A DNA stretch of 64,000 bases from positions 1,142,717-1,206,716 of the forward strand of contig JAFDXL010000009.1 of assembly GCA_018267955.1 (NCBI GenBank). The letters are read 5' to 3'. Both the position numbers and the translations under genes were made by a program. Below, in pieces: positions 1 through 9,608 of this stretch. The notes beneath the pieces were generated by a model. It did not search any database and was not told the DNA's origin. It worked only from the letters and a program-made list of their open reading frames with translations. The stretch comes from Bacteroidota bacterium. GTDB lineage: Bacteria; Bacteroidota; Bacteroidia; Chitinophagales; Chitinophagaceae. How positions within the stretch are numbered: the first letter of the stretch is position 1; the number at the start of each line of letters is the position of its first letter.

Positions 1-94
1 CTGCTGCAAAAATAAAACACAAGTATAAAACGTTTATTTTTACAAATTATTCAAAAGCCTGTCTTTAATTACAGGCACCGTATAGCGGTTGTTC

Positions 95-1195
95 ATGAGC
101 AAAGCCACCAGGATAGTTTTTACTGTAACCAACGACCTGAATTATGACCAGCGTATGATACGCATCTGCACTACTTTGGCAGATGCCGGTTACGATGTTA
201 CGCTTGTGGGCTTTAAGCGAAAAGATAGCAAACCACTAATAGATCGTCCTTTTAAACAAAAACGCCTGCCAATCATAGCAGAACAGGGCAAATTGCTCTA
301 TGTTGATTTCTGGACGAAACTATTTTGCTATCTCCTTTTTTGCAAGGCTGACATTATGTGCTGCATAGACCTGGACACTATTTTACCGGTTTATTTTGCT
401 TCCGTCATCAGGGGAAAAAAACGCGTGCATGATGCCCATGAGCTGTTTGTAGAACTGAAGGAAGTAATATCCCGCCCGGGCATAGCACGTATGTGGAATG
501 CCATTGCCAATTTTGCTGTACCCCGCTTTCCTAATGGATACACGGTAGGGGCAGGCATCGTTACCGAACTTCATAAAAGGTATGGTGTAAACTACGGACT
601 GGTAAGGAATATCACGGTTTTAAAACCAATAACCATTCCTGAGAAAAAAGAGAAATATATACTGTACCAGGGCGCTGTAAACGTGGGAAGAAGGTTTGAA
701 CAACTGATACCCGCCTTTCAGTACATCGATGCCCCATTAATTATTTGCGGCAGTGGCAATTTCTTTGAAGAAGCGGTGGCGCTGGTGAAGCAATACGGAC
801 TGGAAGACAAGATTATCTTCAAAGGGTATATACCACCTGAAGAGTTGCGCAATTATACATTGTATGCATGGGTAGGGATCACATTATTTGAAGAAACCAG
901 CCTTAGCAACAGGCTATCTCTTGCAAACAGGTTTTTTGATTATATGCATAATGGTGTACCGCAGCTATGCATTAAATACGAGGAATATGAAATAGTGAAC
1001 CGGGAATTTGAAGTAGCGTCATTAATCGCAGACCCGACACCTAAGAGCATTGCAGCCGCCATTAACAAGTTGCTGCACGATGAAGCATACCATCAACGCC
1101 TGCAGGATAATTGCCTAAAGGCGCGCGAAAAATATTGCTGGCAGCACGAAGCACAAACTTTATTACAGATATATGACCGCATTGCACGATCGTAG
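95..1195 (+). CDS. Glycosyltransferase, GT4-like (GT-B fold)
   Basis: Probable cytoplasmic GT-B glycosyltransferase that moves a sugar from a nucleotide-sugar donor to a polysaccharide or lipid acceptor; donor and acceptor cannot be read. The N-terminal half begins with a beta strand and an asparagine-rich turn (TNDLNYDQR) typical of family 4 acceptor domains. The C-terminal half has the donor-domain pattern: YQGAVNVGRRFE around residue 195, ICGSG near 220 and a run of helices to the end. A TTG two codons upstream is also open, but the ATG at 95 is the better start. The next gene overlaps its last 23 bases, so the two are almost certainly co-transcribed. Family level is fairly sure; specificity is unknown. 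Confidence 0.8.
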   Translation: MSKATRIVFTVTNDLNYDQRMIRICTTLADAGYDVTLVGFKRKDSKPLIDRPFKQKRLPIIAEQGKLLYVDFWTKLFCYLLFCKADIMCCIDLDTILPVYFASVIRGKKRVHDAHELFVELKEVISRPGIARMWNAIANFAVPRFPNGYTVGAGIVTELHKRYGVNYGLVRNITVLKPITIPEKKEKYILYQGAVNVGRRFEQLIPAFQYIDAPLIICGSGNFFEEAVALVKQYGLEDKIIFKGYIPPEELRNYTLYAWVGITLFEETSLSNRLSLANRFFDYMHNGVPQLCIKYEEYEIVNREFEVASLIADPTPKSIAAAINKLLHDEAYHQRLQDNCLKAREKYCWQHEAQTLLQIYDRIARS

Positions 1196-2309
1196 ATTAC
1201 ACATAGTATCTTTTGATGTGCCCTACCCACCTGATTATGGCGGCGCCATAGATGTGTTTTATAAGATCAAAGCATTAAAGGAAGCCGGAGCGCAAATCTA
1301 TCTGCATTGTTTTGCATATGGCAGGCAAGCCAATCGCGAACTGGAGGCACTTTGCAGAGAAGTATTTTATTATCCGCGCATTACGGGCTTACGAGGGCTG
1401 TCACTTACCGAACCATACATAGTACACTCCCGCAGAAACAAACTGCTGCTGAAGCGGCTTATGGAGATCGAAGCACCTATTTTATTTGAAGGTGTACATA
1501 CCACCTACTACCTATCCGATCCGGGCTTAAAAAAAAGGATCAAAGCGGTGAGAACTCACAATATAGAATCTGACTACTATGAGCAACTAGCCGCTAAAGA
1601 GCCCGCATTTACAAAAAGGCTCTACTATAAAATGGAATCATCCCTATTGGGAAAATATGAGCATGGCCTTGAAGATGCAGATTGCTTTTTCTCGTTATCA
1701 GCGGAGGATAACAGGTATTTTAAAAACTTATACCCGAACAAAACAACTGCCTTTATTGCCCCTTTTCACCCATACAACAAGGTAATGTCCTTTACCGGCA
1801 TGGGCGAATATTGTCTCTATCATGGCAACCTATCTCACCCCGAGAATAAAGAAGCTGTACTGTATTTGCTAAATGAGGTTTTCGGACAAATAGATATGGA
1901 AGTTATCATTGCAGGACGGGAACCCGGGAAAGAGATATTTGATGCGTGCAGGCAACTCAGTAATTGCAGGCTTATAGCCAACCCGTCTGCACACGAAATG
2001 GAACAGCTGATACAGGATGCGCATATTCATGTATTGCCTACCTTCCAGGCCAGCGGCATGAAGCTGAAATTACTTTACGCACTGTTTTGCGGCAGGCATG
2101 TTATTGCTAACGCCAACATGCTGCATGGCACAGGGCTTGATAATGCATGTATTGCAGCGAACACAACTGCACAAATTGCGGATGCCATAAATAACACCCG
2201 GGGAATACCCTTTACGGCAAACCATGTGGCACAAAGGACAGCAATACTTGCAGAAAGCTATGATAACAGCAACAATGCAAACCGTATACTTACATACCTG
2301 CAGGTGTGA
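1173..2309 (+). CDS. Glycosyltransferase, GT4-like, second of a pair
   Basis: A second GT-B glycosyltransferase of 378 residues. The N-terminus has the motif DVPYPPDYGGAIDVFYKI (about residues 14-31), the usual glycine-rich acceptor-domain loop of family 4 enzymes. The C-terminal domain has YHGNLSHPEN and a conserved helix around HVLPTFQASGMKLKLLYAL, where the donor phosphates bind in this family. It starts inside the preceding glycosyltransferase gene (23-base overlap, different frame), which implies coupled translation and a shared pathway such as exopolysaccharide or O-antigen-type glycan assembly. Its 3' end overlaps the convergent FtsE-like gene by 20 bases. The exact sugar is not inferable. 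Confidence 0.8.
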   Translation: MTALHDRRLHIVSFDVPYPPDYGGAIDVFYKIKALKEAGAQIYLHCFAYGRQANRELEALCREVFYYPRITGLRGLSLTEPYIVHSRRNKLLLKRLMEIEAPILFEGVHTTYYLSDPGLKKRIKAVRTHNIESDYYEQLAAKEPAFTKRLYYKMESSLLGKYEHGLEDADCFFSLSAEDNRYFKNLYPNKTTAFIAPFHPYNKVMSFTGMGEYCLYHGNLSHPENKEAVLYLLNEVFGQIDMEVIIAGREPGKEIFDACRQLSNCRLIANPSAHEMEQLIQDAHIHVLPTFQASGMKLKLLYALFCGRHVIANANMLHGTGLDNACIAANTTAQIADAINNTRGIPFTANHVAQRTAILAESYDNSNNANRILTYLQV

Positions 2310-2979
2310 TCTCTTTGATACCACTTTGCTCAATACGCACTACACGGGCAGGAAACTTCTGGATGATACCATAATCGTGCGTGGCCATAACAAACGCTGT
2401 GTGGTAATCTCTGCAAATATTAAAGAGTAAGTGCATGATCTCATCGGTAGTATCAGGGTCTAGGTTACCGGTAGGTTCGTCTGCAATTATCAGCTTAGGA
2501 TTATTTAACAACGCACGAGCTATATCCACCCGCTGCTGTTCGCCGCCAGACATTTCATATGGCATCTTAAAGCCTTTATCGCGCAAGCCTACTTTTTGCA
2601 ATACATTTTCTATCTTTTCTTTCATCAGCACTTTATCCTTCCAGCCAGTGGCAGTAAGTACAAACTCGAGATTTTCATAAACATTCCTATCAGTAAGCAG
2701 CCTGAAGTCCTGGAAAACAACACCAAGATTCCTGCGCAGCAACGGTACAGTCTTCCAGGTCAGGGTCTTCAGATCAAAGCCGGCAACTTTTCCGGTACCT
2801 TCTTTCAAATACAGGTCTCCATACAAGGTTTTCAACAGGCTTGATTTTCCGCTGCCTGTTTTACCAATCATATACACAAATTCGCCTTTCCCAACTTCAA
2901 AATTTACATTCTGAAGTATCAGGGTCTTCCCCTGAAAGATGTTGGCGTTGTGCAGAGAAACTATATTTGAATCACTCAT
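2290..2979 (-). CDS. ftsE: FtsE-like ABC transporter ATP-binding protein
   Basis: Cytoplasmic ATPase of the FtsE/LolD type, 229 residues from the ATG at 2979; the frame is open back to a TTG at 2997 that I do not favour. Walker A is GKTGSGKSS (about residues 40-48), the Q-loop is VVFQDFRLL, the signature is MSGGEQQR and Walker B is [15 protein letters not shown]. The phrase [15 protein letters not shown] is typical of FtsE, which with the membrane protein FtsX activates peptidoglycan hydrolases at the division septum. No ftsX is next to it, which is common in Bacteroidota. It lies alone on the minus strand, tail to tail with the glycosyltransferase pair. A TAnnTTTG-type box lies on the minus strand at 2995-3002. 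LolD or another MacB-type ATPase is the main alternative. Confidence 0.8.
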   Translation of the reverse strand: MSDSNIVSLHNANIFQGKTLILQNVNFEVGKGEFVYMIGKTGSGKSSLLKTLYGDLYLKEGTGKVAGFDLKTLTWKTVPLLRRNLGVVFQDFRLLTDRNVYENLEFVLTATGWKDKVLMKEKIENVLQKVGLRDKGFKMPYEMSGGEQQRVDIARALLNNPKLIIADEPTGNLDPDTTDEIMHLLFNICRDYHTAFVMATHDYGIIQKFPARVVRIEQSGIKEITPAGM

Positions 2980-3039
2980 GCTTATTGTTTGTAACAAAAA
3001 TAATCGGTTAACTCCACTCTGTATGTATAAATTTTAATA

Positions 3040-3074
3040 AAAAATGCCCCCGGGACTTCCGGGGGCATTTTTTA
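3040..3074. terminator. Bidirectional intrinsic terminator
   Basis: The stem AATGCCCCCGG pairs with CCGGGGGCATT around a 5-base loop. A-runs before it and T-runs after it make it functional on either strand. It directly follows the stop of the M43 protease gene (minus strand). Confidence 0.85.
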
Positions 3075-3094
3075 TTTTATTGCTAAGATCTTAA

Positions 3095-6088
3095 TTAGTA
3101 AGATATCAGTTTATCAGTATAGTTCTGATTGCCTGCAGCAACCTGTACCAGGTACATACCTTTAACTGCGATAGCATTAGCAGGAATTTCTACACGGCTA
3201 AGTTTATCATTCAATACCTGACTGGTACGGTACACAACCTTACCGGTAATATCAGTTACAACGATATTAGCTGTTTGCCCCTGTTCTCCGTTGATAACAA
3301 CATATGCATTACCATTAGTAGGATTTGGAGCAAGCGCAATATTCTTGTCTTTACCAACCAAGGTGTTAACACCCAGCGGGAACGGACTAATGTTGATACG
3401 ATCTATATAGAAGTTATTGCTGATACCCATCTCGTTACGGCTTGCGTCAGAGTTTGGCTTGTAACGGAAGCGGAAATAAACCTGTTCTGTACGAGCTGTA
3501 GCAGGGATCTTAACAGACTGCAACGCCCAGTCGCCCAGCCATAAAGGAGCGTAAGGATCTGTATATTGACCTTTATTGAAGATCTGATCTTTGGTCAGAT
3601 ACGCAAATGTTGTGAAAGAGGTACCGCAAGTTGTTGAATAAGCGATTTCCAGAGTATCTACTAATATAGAAGGATCTGCAGAAATAGAAGCTCCCGAATA
3701 CATGTAGTTAAGATTGCATTCACCATCCTTCATATTGCTTAAATTGAAGCCGGTGGTAAAGAAATCGTCATAATCTTTTGATAACAAAGCACCTGAAGCT
3801 GGTTCATGTACAGCCGGAGCACCTGTCAGACTTGCAGGATATACACGTTTATCATACCCGCGATACACAATACAAGATTTGTCATAGAAACCATTGTTAT
3901 CAAGCAGTTCCCATTTGAAATCGTTGTTGTAATAGTTGAAGATAGGCCAATTTGCTACGTCACCATCAGCATTGAACTCCTGGTAGTATCCATTCATTGG
4001 ATCTTTCAGGTTGTTAGGATCTGCTGCATATACAGCTGCTTTCCTTGTAATTGTAGTATCGCCGCTGTGGTTACCAGTAACGGTAAGAGTAACATCTACC
4101 CAACCCGGAGCAGTAACAGCGCTGGAAATTGAAGTGTTAGTGCCTGTGTTTCCGTTAGCTATAGACCAGCTGGTAGCTGTAATCGTATCTCTCCATGACT
4201 GGCTCTTGAATACGAAAGGCTTGTCTGCTGAAGCACAAAGGAAGTAAGAACGTTCTGTAGCGTTACCGCTTTTTTCAACTGAAAAATCTGGTACTGGTTT
4301 CAGATCAGCTCTTTTAACAGGCTTCCAGGCTGCTGTGTCTAAAATGCCCGTAACCACCATATTTTCAGGTGTAATCAATTTCATACGATTACCTACAGTG
4401 CTTTTTAATGTTGAACGCATCCTGTCAACCTGTTGCAGTGTAAACATCTTAGGACAGTCAGAATAATCCATGATATTCTGCGTATTCGCTATATCCGGGT
4501 AGTCAGCGGTATCTTGTCCACCACTAGCGTTGGTAAATGTTTTAAAATATCCATCGTTACCATCCATTAATGCGATGTCATCTACATCAAGATAGTTACC
4601 ACTTGCCCAGTTAGCATTGTTATCGCTACCTGCGGAAAGGATAATAGTTGCACTATCAGGGTTGTCTCCTGTTGTATAACTAACAGGTATTACAAAACGT
4701 GCCCAGTTAGCCTGACTACCAGAAAGTGTATATGTTGTAGAAGTAACAGTATTACGAACATGGTTTACAGAATCGTACCTGGTCATCAATAATTTAATGT
4801 AGCCGTGATTGTTACCTACATTATTATATTTCCAGTAACCAGTAAGTGTGGCAGGGCGATGCTGGAACGGGAAAGGACCGTTTTGAGCAGCTGCGGATAC
4901 TAAACCGTTTAATACCGCTGCAGAATCGGTGCGTACTTCGATTGCTTTTCCTCCATGTGTATTGATATGTCCGAATACAGAACGTACAATACCAGGTGCG
5001 AGGTTCCTATCCATTACTACTACATCATGGTTAGATGTACCCAGGTTCTTCCAGTAAGGACTGGAAGCATAAGTGTATCGAAGTGTATCGCCAGGTGAGT
5101 AAACGATTGAGTCCTTAACATCGGCAAGTGTTTCGAAATTAGGATCAGGTATGCCAGGGCCCTTGTAATGGATACAAGCAGTATCATAATCATATATAAC
5201 ATTGTCCAGGTTACAGTTACCTGCGCCATTGGGGTGTAATGCCGCAGCCGGTGCTGTACTACCAAAGTGACCTGTTGTTGGCGGTGTATCATCTACTTCG
5301 TCGTCTCCGCAGTCTACGCCGGCACCCTGGTTACTATTATTCCATGGGTGATACAGGTTTAGATAGTGGCCTATTTCGTGCTCGTAAGTTCTTGGTGCAC
5401 CACTGTTTTGGCTAATAAACGCTGCACCACCGATCACACCATCAGTATAAGGTACAGCAGCTGCTGTAGATGGAAAAACAGAATACGCAGCAACAACACC
5501 ACTAGTAGCACCACGACCAATTTTGTTGATCAACCAAATATTCAGGTAACGGTCAGGTGCCCATAAATCTTGTTTGGCCTGATCGTCACCACCACGTGAG
5601 AGATAAGAGAACCTACGTGTGATACCGGTAGTAGGATTACCAAAAGGATCTTTATTTGCCAAAACAAACTGAATCCTTGCGTTACCGATGTATGGTTTAA
5701 ATTCACCTACTACGTCAGCAGTATCTGAATTCTTATTAATATAGGTAACATTCATTCTATCTACCCAATTGTAGATATCGTCATCCTTCACGTATTCAGC
5801 ACCATATTCGTGAACAATATGCACCACAATAGGTACATATACCAGTGCATAATCTGAATCTTTAGTAGGTGTGTACGGAGACACGATTTTTGCTGCTGCC
5901 GTTGATGAAAAACGTACTTTCATTAGCGCCTGCTGAAACTCCTGCTCCATCTGCGCCTTATATTTTGCAATTTCAGGATGCTTTTGGAGATACTCCCTGT
6001 TTACATCATCAGTAGCACAACTCTGAGCCGAAGCCATCTGACCTAAACCTGCTGCTAACGATAGCAATAGAATAGACTTTTTTATCAT
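3095..6088 (-). CDS. Secreted M43 metalloprotease with T9SS C-terminal signal
   Basis: A 997-residue exported zinc protease of the pappalysin/cytophagalysin family (M43). Residues 1-22 are a signal peptide ending ASAQS. The zinc motif HEIGHYLNLYH is at 237-247, with the Asn typical of bacterial cytophagalysins in place of the family Gly. A conserved CGDDEVDDTPP segment follows. The Met-turn NIMDYSDC is only at about 538-545, because roughly 200 residues (about 315-515) are inserted. The insert reads like a carbohydrate-binding-type beta-sandwich (FE, W, RP, GYWKY and VDDIAL landmarks, as in PCMD-type domains). Residues 590-690 look like a PKD-like module, followed by a second beta-sandwich. 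The last 80 residues are a type A T9SS sorting domain (APNPTNG, GKVVY, GMYLVQV). Likely a cell-surface or secreted enzyme acting on protein or glycoprotein. Confidence 0.88.
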   Translation of the reverse strand: MIKKSILLLSLAAGLGQMASAQSCATDDVNREYLQKHPEIAKYKAQMEQEFQQALMKVRFSSTAAAKIVSPYTPTKDSDYALVYVPIVVHIVHEYGAEYVKDDDIYNWVDRMNVTYINKNSDTADVVGEFKPYIGNARIQFVLANKDPFGNPTTGITRRFSYLSRGGDDQAKQDLWAPDRYLNIWLINKIGRGATSGVVAAYSVFPSTAAAVPYTDGVIGGAAFISQNSGAPRTYEHEIGHYLNLYHPWNNSNQGAGVDCGDDEVDDTPPTTGHFGSTAPAAALHPNGAGNCNLDNVIYDYDTACIHYKGPGIPDPNFETLADVKDSIVYSPGDTLRYTYASSPYWKNLGTSNHDVVVMDRNLAPGIVRSVFGHINTHGGKAIEVRTDSAAVLNGLVSAAAQNGPFPFQHRPATLTGYWKYNNVGNNHGYIKLLMTRYDSVNHVRNTVTSTTYTLSGSQANWARFVIPVSYTTGDNPDSATIILSAGSDNNANWASGNYLDVDDIALMDGNDGYFKTFTNASGGQDTADYPDIANTQNIMDYSDCPKMFTLQQVDRMRSTLKSTVGNRMKLITPENMVVTGILDTAAWKPVKRADLKPVPDFSVEKSGNATERSYFLCASADKPFVFKSQSWRDTITATSWSIANGNTGTNTSISSAVTAPGWVDVTLTVTGNHSGDTTITRKAAVYAADPNNLKDPMNGYYQEFNADGDVANWPIFNYYNNDFKWELLDNNGFYDKSCIVYRGYDKRVYPASLTGAPAVHEPASGALLSKDYDDFFTTGFNLSNMKDGECNLNYMYSGASISADPSILVDTLEIAYSTTCGTSFTTFAYLTKDQIFNKGQYTDPYAPLWLGDWALQSVKIPATARTEQVYFRFRYKPNSDASRNEMGISNNFYIDRINISPFPLGVNTLVGKDKNIALAPNPTNGNAYVVINGEQGQTANIVVTDITGKVVYRTSQVLNDKLSRVEIPANAIAVKGMYLVQVAAGNQNYTDKLISY

Positions 6089-6255
6089 CTGTGTATTATT
6101 AATAATATAAGAATCTGTGGTTTCAAAGATAGATATTCCTGTTAAAGAAAAGCAAAGTTTTTTGTCATAGAAGTATGATATTTCATATATTCAAGGCCTC
6201 TACAGCTCTGATTTGACACTTACATGATTTTTAAATATTTAGAAAAATAATCTTA

Positions 6256-8451
6256 TCAGGATAAATTAAGTGCATCGTACATCTTGTCTATTTCGATAGG
6301 TTTTTTCAGAAAACCCGAGAATAGCGAAATATAGTCTTCTTGCTGATCTGCTGTAATATCAGCGGTAAGTGCAAATATGAGGGTTGCATTATTGGGGTTC
6401 TCCATCTGCCTGATTGCCTTAGTAGCGTCAAAACCATTCATCTCAGGCATATGCAGGTCCATTAGAATAAAATCATATCTATCCGCAAGCGACATCTCTA
6501 CCACTTCTAGTCCGTTCTTTGCATGTTGGGGAATCATGCCCCAGTTTTTTAGTAGTTTGACTGCCACCATCGCGTTTACAAGGTTGTCTTCTGCTAAAAG
6601 CACTGTCTTTCCTTTCAGCTGGTCCAGGTTGCGCGTTTCGGCCTTGCCCGGCACCTCAGTTCTTTTTAACTTAAGGTCAAAATAGAATTCAGACCCCACG
6701 CCCATCTGGCTGGTAACAAACACCTCGCTGCCATGCAATTGAACCAGTTTCTTAACGATAGCTAACCCGAGGCCAGAACCACCCTGCTTACGGGTATTGG
6801 TATATTGCTCCTGCGAAAAACTATCAAATATCTGCGGCAGATACGATTCTGAAATACCGGGGCCTGTATCTATAACACGAAAACTAACCAGGTCATAATC
6901 CTCATCTCTCATTATCTTATTTACCAAAACATCTACCTTACCAGTATCTGTATATTTGATCGCATTACTAATAATGTTTCCCAGTATCTGCGATATCTTA
7001 GTTTCATCTACTTCATAAGCAGCAGCAAGTCCGTCTGTTACCAGGTTTAATTCAAGGCCTTTTTCTTTTGCCAGGCTATCATAGGTATTCCTGATATTTT
7101 CTAACAGGCCGGTGAATTTACAAGGCCTTAATTCTAAAACTGCCTTACCGGAATCGAGCTTGGTAAAATCAAGGATATCATTAATGATAAGTAACAGGTT
7201 GTTTGCAGCAAATTTTAACGAGGTCAATAATTGCTGCTCTTCCGGATCGGACTTATCCTTTAGCAAAGAGCTGATCATAATCACCGCATTTAATGGAGTC
7301 CTTATCTCATGGCTCATGGTCGACAGAAACTCCTGTCTTACCTTAAATGCCTGTTCTACGCGGTTCTTTTTCTCCAGTATCTCAGCTTTTTCACGCTGCA
7401 GTTGGTTTTCTTTCTCAATAGCTTCCACCTGCGCTATCAGTTCATAATTTTCTATCACCTGCAGGGTCTGGGTGGTAATCACGCTTTCTTTGTATTTAAT
7501 ATACTCTTCCAGGTAGCTTAGCGCCAGTTCGTTATTACCTTCGTTTTTGTGCAGCTGATATAAATGATAATATGTTTTGAATCTTATGATAGCGATGTTA
7601 TATTCTTTGCTGATTGCGAGCGCCTGCTCGAACGCTTCTTTTGCTTTCTCACGTTCTCCCATCTCTGCATACAAGGCGCCAAGCTTACGATAAGTCATAC
7701 CGGTGCCCAGCCGCTCGCCAGATTCGAGGTGTATCTTCAGCGCATTTTTAAAATCGGCTTCTGCCTCCGCGTACTTAAGCGCATGTGTATACACTTTTGC
7801 CCGGCCATATAAGGCAAACGCCAAACCCCGCCTGTCTCCCGAGCTTTCTTTAAGGCTTATGGCCCGTTCAATAATATGAAGCGCTTCTTCTACCCTGCCC
7901 TGTTTGAGGAATATGCCCGACAAGGGGTTATACCCGTTGGATTCAAGATTAACATCACCGGCTTTCATGGCAGCATCTATAGATTGCTGGTAAGATTTTA
8001 CGGCATTCTTAAAATCACCAAAATACTCGTAAATGGTACCCAGCGATTTATGAACCCTTGCCTGGTTATGATAATCATTGAAATGCCTGTATGTACTCAG
8101 GCAATCTAATAAATGCGTGAGCCCCAGGTGGTAATTATCTGTTTTATAGTAGACGCCCGCCAGGTTGTATTTTACATCTGCTATGCCCTTTTCATCTTTT
8201 AATTCGTTGAAATACCGAAGGGCCTCTTCAGCACATTCTGTGGCTTTTTTATACTCACCCTGGATCATATAAAAAAGAGAAAGGTAATTGAGGCTCTGAG
8301 CAATGAGGGGAATATTTTCTAGATCACGGCTTAGTGAAAGTGCTTCCTCTGCCAGATCAATGCTTTGCTTCAAATTATTAACACGGATCTTGTATGCAGC
8401 ACTCAGTAACTGAGCAATTTTTTCGCTCTCAATTGTAACAGTTTGGTTCAT
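6256..8451 (-). CDS. Soluble TPR hybrid histidine kinase (HisKA-HATPase-REC)
   Basis: A 731-residue cytoplasmic hybrid sensor kinase with no signal peptide or membrane segment. Residues 30-325 are about seven tetratricopeptide repeats. A coiled linker at 335-372 leads to the HisKA H-box STMSHEIRTPLN (His381). The ATPase domain follows, with the N box GNIISNAIKY (about 491-500), DTGPGIS (528-534) and a glycine-rich lid QGGSGLGLAI. The C-terminal receiver has acidic LLAEDN, Asp665 in LMDLHMPEMNG and Lys717 in LKKP. TPRs probably sense a protein partner, and the phosphate passes from His381 to Asp665. The frame extends 14 codons upstream to an ATG at 8493, but those residues (MPGGCIPGIHYHRH) do not look like protein, so I chose 8451. 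The NarL-type regulator nearby is a possible phosphorelay target. Confidence 0.9.
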   Translation of the reverse strand: MNQTVTIESEKIAQLLSAAYKIRVNNLKQSIDLAEEALSLSRDLENIPLIAQSLNYLSLFYMIQGEYKKATECAEEALRYFNELKDEKGIADVKYNLAGVYYKTDNYHLGLTHLLDCLSTYRHFNDYHNQARVHKSLGTIYEYFGDFKNAVKSYQQSIDAAMKAGDVNLESNGYNPLSGIFLKQGRVEEALHIIERAISLKESSGDRRGLAFALYGRAKVYTHALKYAEAEADFKNALKIHLESGERLGTGMTYRKLGALYAEMGEREKAKEAFEQALAISKEYNIAIIRFKTYYHLYQLHKNEGNNELALSYLEEYIKYKESVITTQTLQVIENYELIAQVEAIEKENQLQREKAEILEKKNRVEQAFKVRQEFLSTMSHEIRTPLNAVIMISSLLKDKSDPEEQQLLTSLKFAANNLLLIINDILDFTKLDSGKAVLELRPCKFTGLLENIRNTYDSLAKEKGLELNLVTDGLAAAYEVDETKISQILGNIISNAIKYTDTGKVDVLVNKIMRDEDYDLVSFRVIDTGPGISESYLPQIFDSFSQEQYTNTRKQGGSGLGLAIVKKLVQLHGSEVFVTSQMGVGSEFYFDLKLKRTEVPGKAETRNLDQLKGKTVLLAEDNLVNAMVAVKLLKNWGMIPQHAKNGLEVVEMSLADRYDFILMDLHMPEMNGFDATKAIRQMENPNNATLIFALTADITADQQEDYISLFSGFLKKPIEIDKMYDALNLS

Positions 8452-8603
8452 ATGTCGATGGTAGTGGATACCGGGGATACACCCACCTGGCATAGAACTA
8501 AATTAAACATTGATTGTCAATTAACAAAATGTTATGTATTAACGATATACCATTTTCAGGCTCCGTGGCACAACTTATTTTGCTGTTATATAAACCAATT
8601 TTT

Positions 8604-8798
8604 ATGCAGACACCAGAACAGAAAAGACAAGAAATAGCAGACCATGGATATGCTACCCCCGACCAGAAACCTGAACAAAAAATGAGCGATAACGAGGAGA
8701 GTAACCAATCGCTGCAGACGGAAGATGACGAAGAAGAAACTGCTGCGGACCTTGGTGATGGTAGCGACGGTGGCGCCGCATCTGACGGAGAAGATTAG
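8604..8798 (+). CDS. Small acidic hypothetical protein
   Basis: A 64-residue, very acidic protein. The N-terminal third is polar (TPEQKRQEIADHGYATP) and the rest is dominated by Glu, Asp, Ser and Gly (EDDEEETAADLGDGSDGG). There is no signal peptide or membrane segment. It is divergent from the kinase gene and precedes the NarL-type regulator. The composition suggests a disordered, perhaps protein-binding, peptide. I do not recognise a family. It could be a non-coding stretch, but its length, clean ATG and following hairpin favour a gene. Confidence 0.55.
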   Translation: MQTPEQKRQEIADHGYATPDQKPEQKMSDNEESNQSLQTEDDEEETAADLGDGSDGGAASDGED

Positions 8799-8800
8799 TA

Positions 8801-8824
8801 GAAGCCGTGAAATTTCACGGCTTC
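8801..8824 (+). terminator. Possible terminator hairpin
   Basis: The perfect inverted repeat GAAGCCGTGA-AATT-TCACGGCTTC starts two bases after the stop of the small acidic gene. The T-run after it is poor (ATTAACTTTC), so termination efficiency is doubtful. Confidence 0.5.
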
Positions 8825-8929
8825 ATTAACTTTCAACTATACCGTTAAAACACCCTTTTCTTTAATATTAGGATGTCGTACCTTGTAAGCAATTAGTTAT
8901 CAGGAACAACCACCTTAAACATTATTGCC

Positions 8930-9601
8930 ATGGTTACAGTTAGTCCTAATAAGATCATTCGCATTGCTATTGCGGATGACATACCTATTCTGCGAAAAGG
9001 ATTGATATTGCTGCTCAATTCTTACAAACCTTGCGGCGTAGATATTGAAGCCAACAACGGGCAAGAGCTGATCAACAAAATAAAATTAGCCGAAAACAAA
9101 CCTGACATCTGCATCCTGGATATTAGTATGCCGGTGATGGATGGATATGAAACATTATCTGTAATAAAACAGTGCTGGCCCAATATAAAAGTGGTCATCT
9201 TATCTGTACATTATAATGAATACACCATCATACGCACCGTGCGTGAAGGCGCCAGCTGCTGCCTGCCCAAGGAAGTGGATACAGATGAGTTATTCACGGC
9301 GATAAAACAAGTACACAATAAAGGGTATTATCATACAGAATTGGTAAAGCATTATTTGACCAACTCTATGTATGAAGACGTGCGCAAGCTGAAACTGAAC
9401 AAAAATGAGCAGGAATTTCTTAGGTTATGCTGCAGTGATATGAGCTATAAGCAAATAGCCCTGCAAATGGAACTAAGCCCCCGCACTATAGATGGCTATC
9501 GTGATGACTTGTTTCTAAAACTGAATATCAAAAGCCGTAGTGCGCTGGTGATGTTTGCATTGCAAACGGGCCTGGTAACCTCCCCATCTGAAAAGGCATA
9601 A
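8930..9601 (+). CDS. NarL/FixJ-type response regulator (REC-LuxR HTH)
   Basis: A 223-residue DNA-binding response regulator. The receiver domain (residues 10-130) has the acidic pair in IAIADDIP, phospho-acceptor Asp64 in CILDISMPVMDG, a conserved Ser at 92 and Lys114 in CLPKEVD. The C-terminal LuxR-type helix-turn-helix spans about 155-215, with the recognition region YKQIALQMELSPRTIDGYR. Family members dimerise on phosphorylation and bind promoters. No cognate kinase is directly adjacent. The TPR hybrid kinase 0.5 kb away on the other strand is a candidate partner, by proximity only. Only 7 bases separate its stop from the convergent ion channel gene. Confidence 0.92.
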   Translation: MVTVSPNKIIRIAIADDIPILRKGLILLLNSYKPCGVDIEANNGQELINKIKLAENKPDICILDISMPVMDGYETLSVIKQCWPNIKVVILSVHYNEYTIIRTVREGASCCLPKEVDTDELFTAIKQVHNKGYYHTELVKHYLTNSMYEDVRKLKLNKNEQEFLRLCCSDMSYKQIALQMELSPRTIDGYRDDLFLKLNIKSRSALVMFALQTGLVTSPSEKA

Positions 9602-9608
9602 TAGCAAA

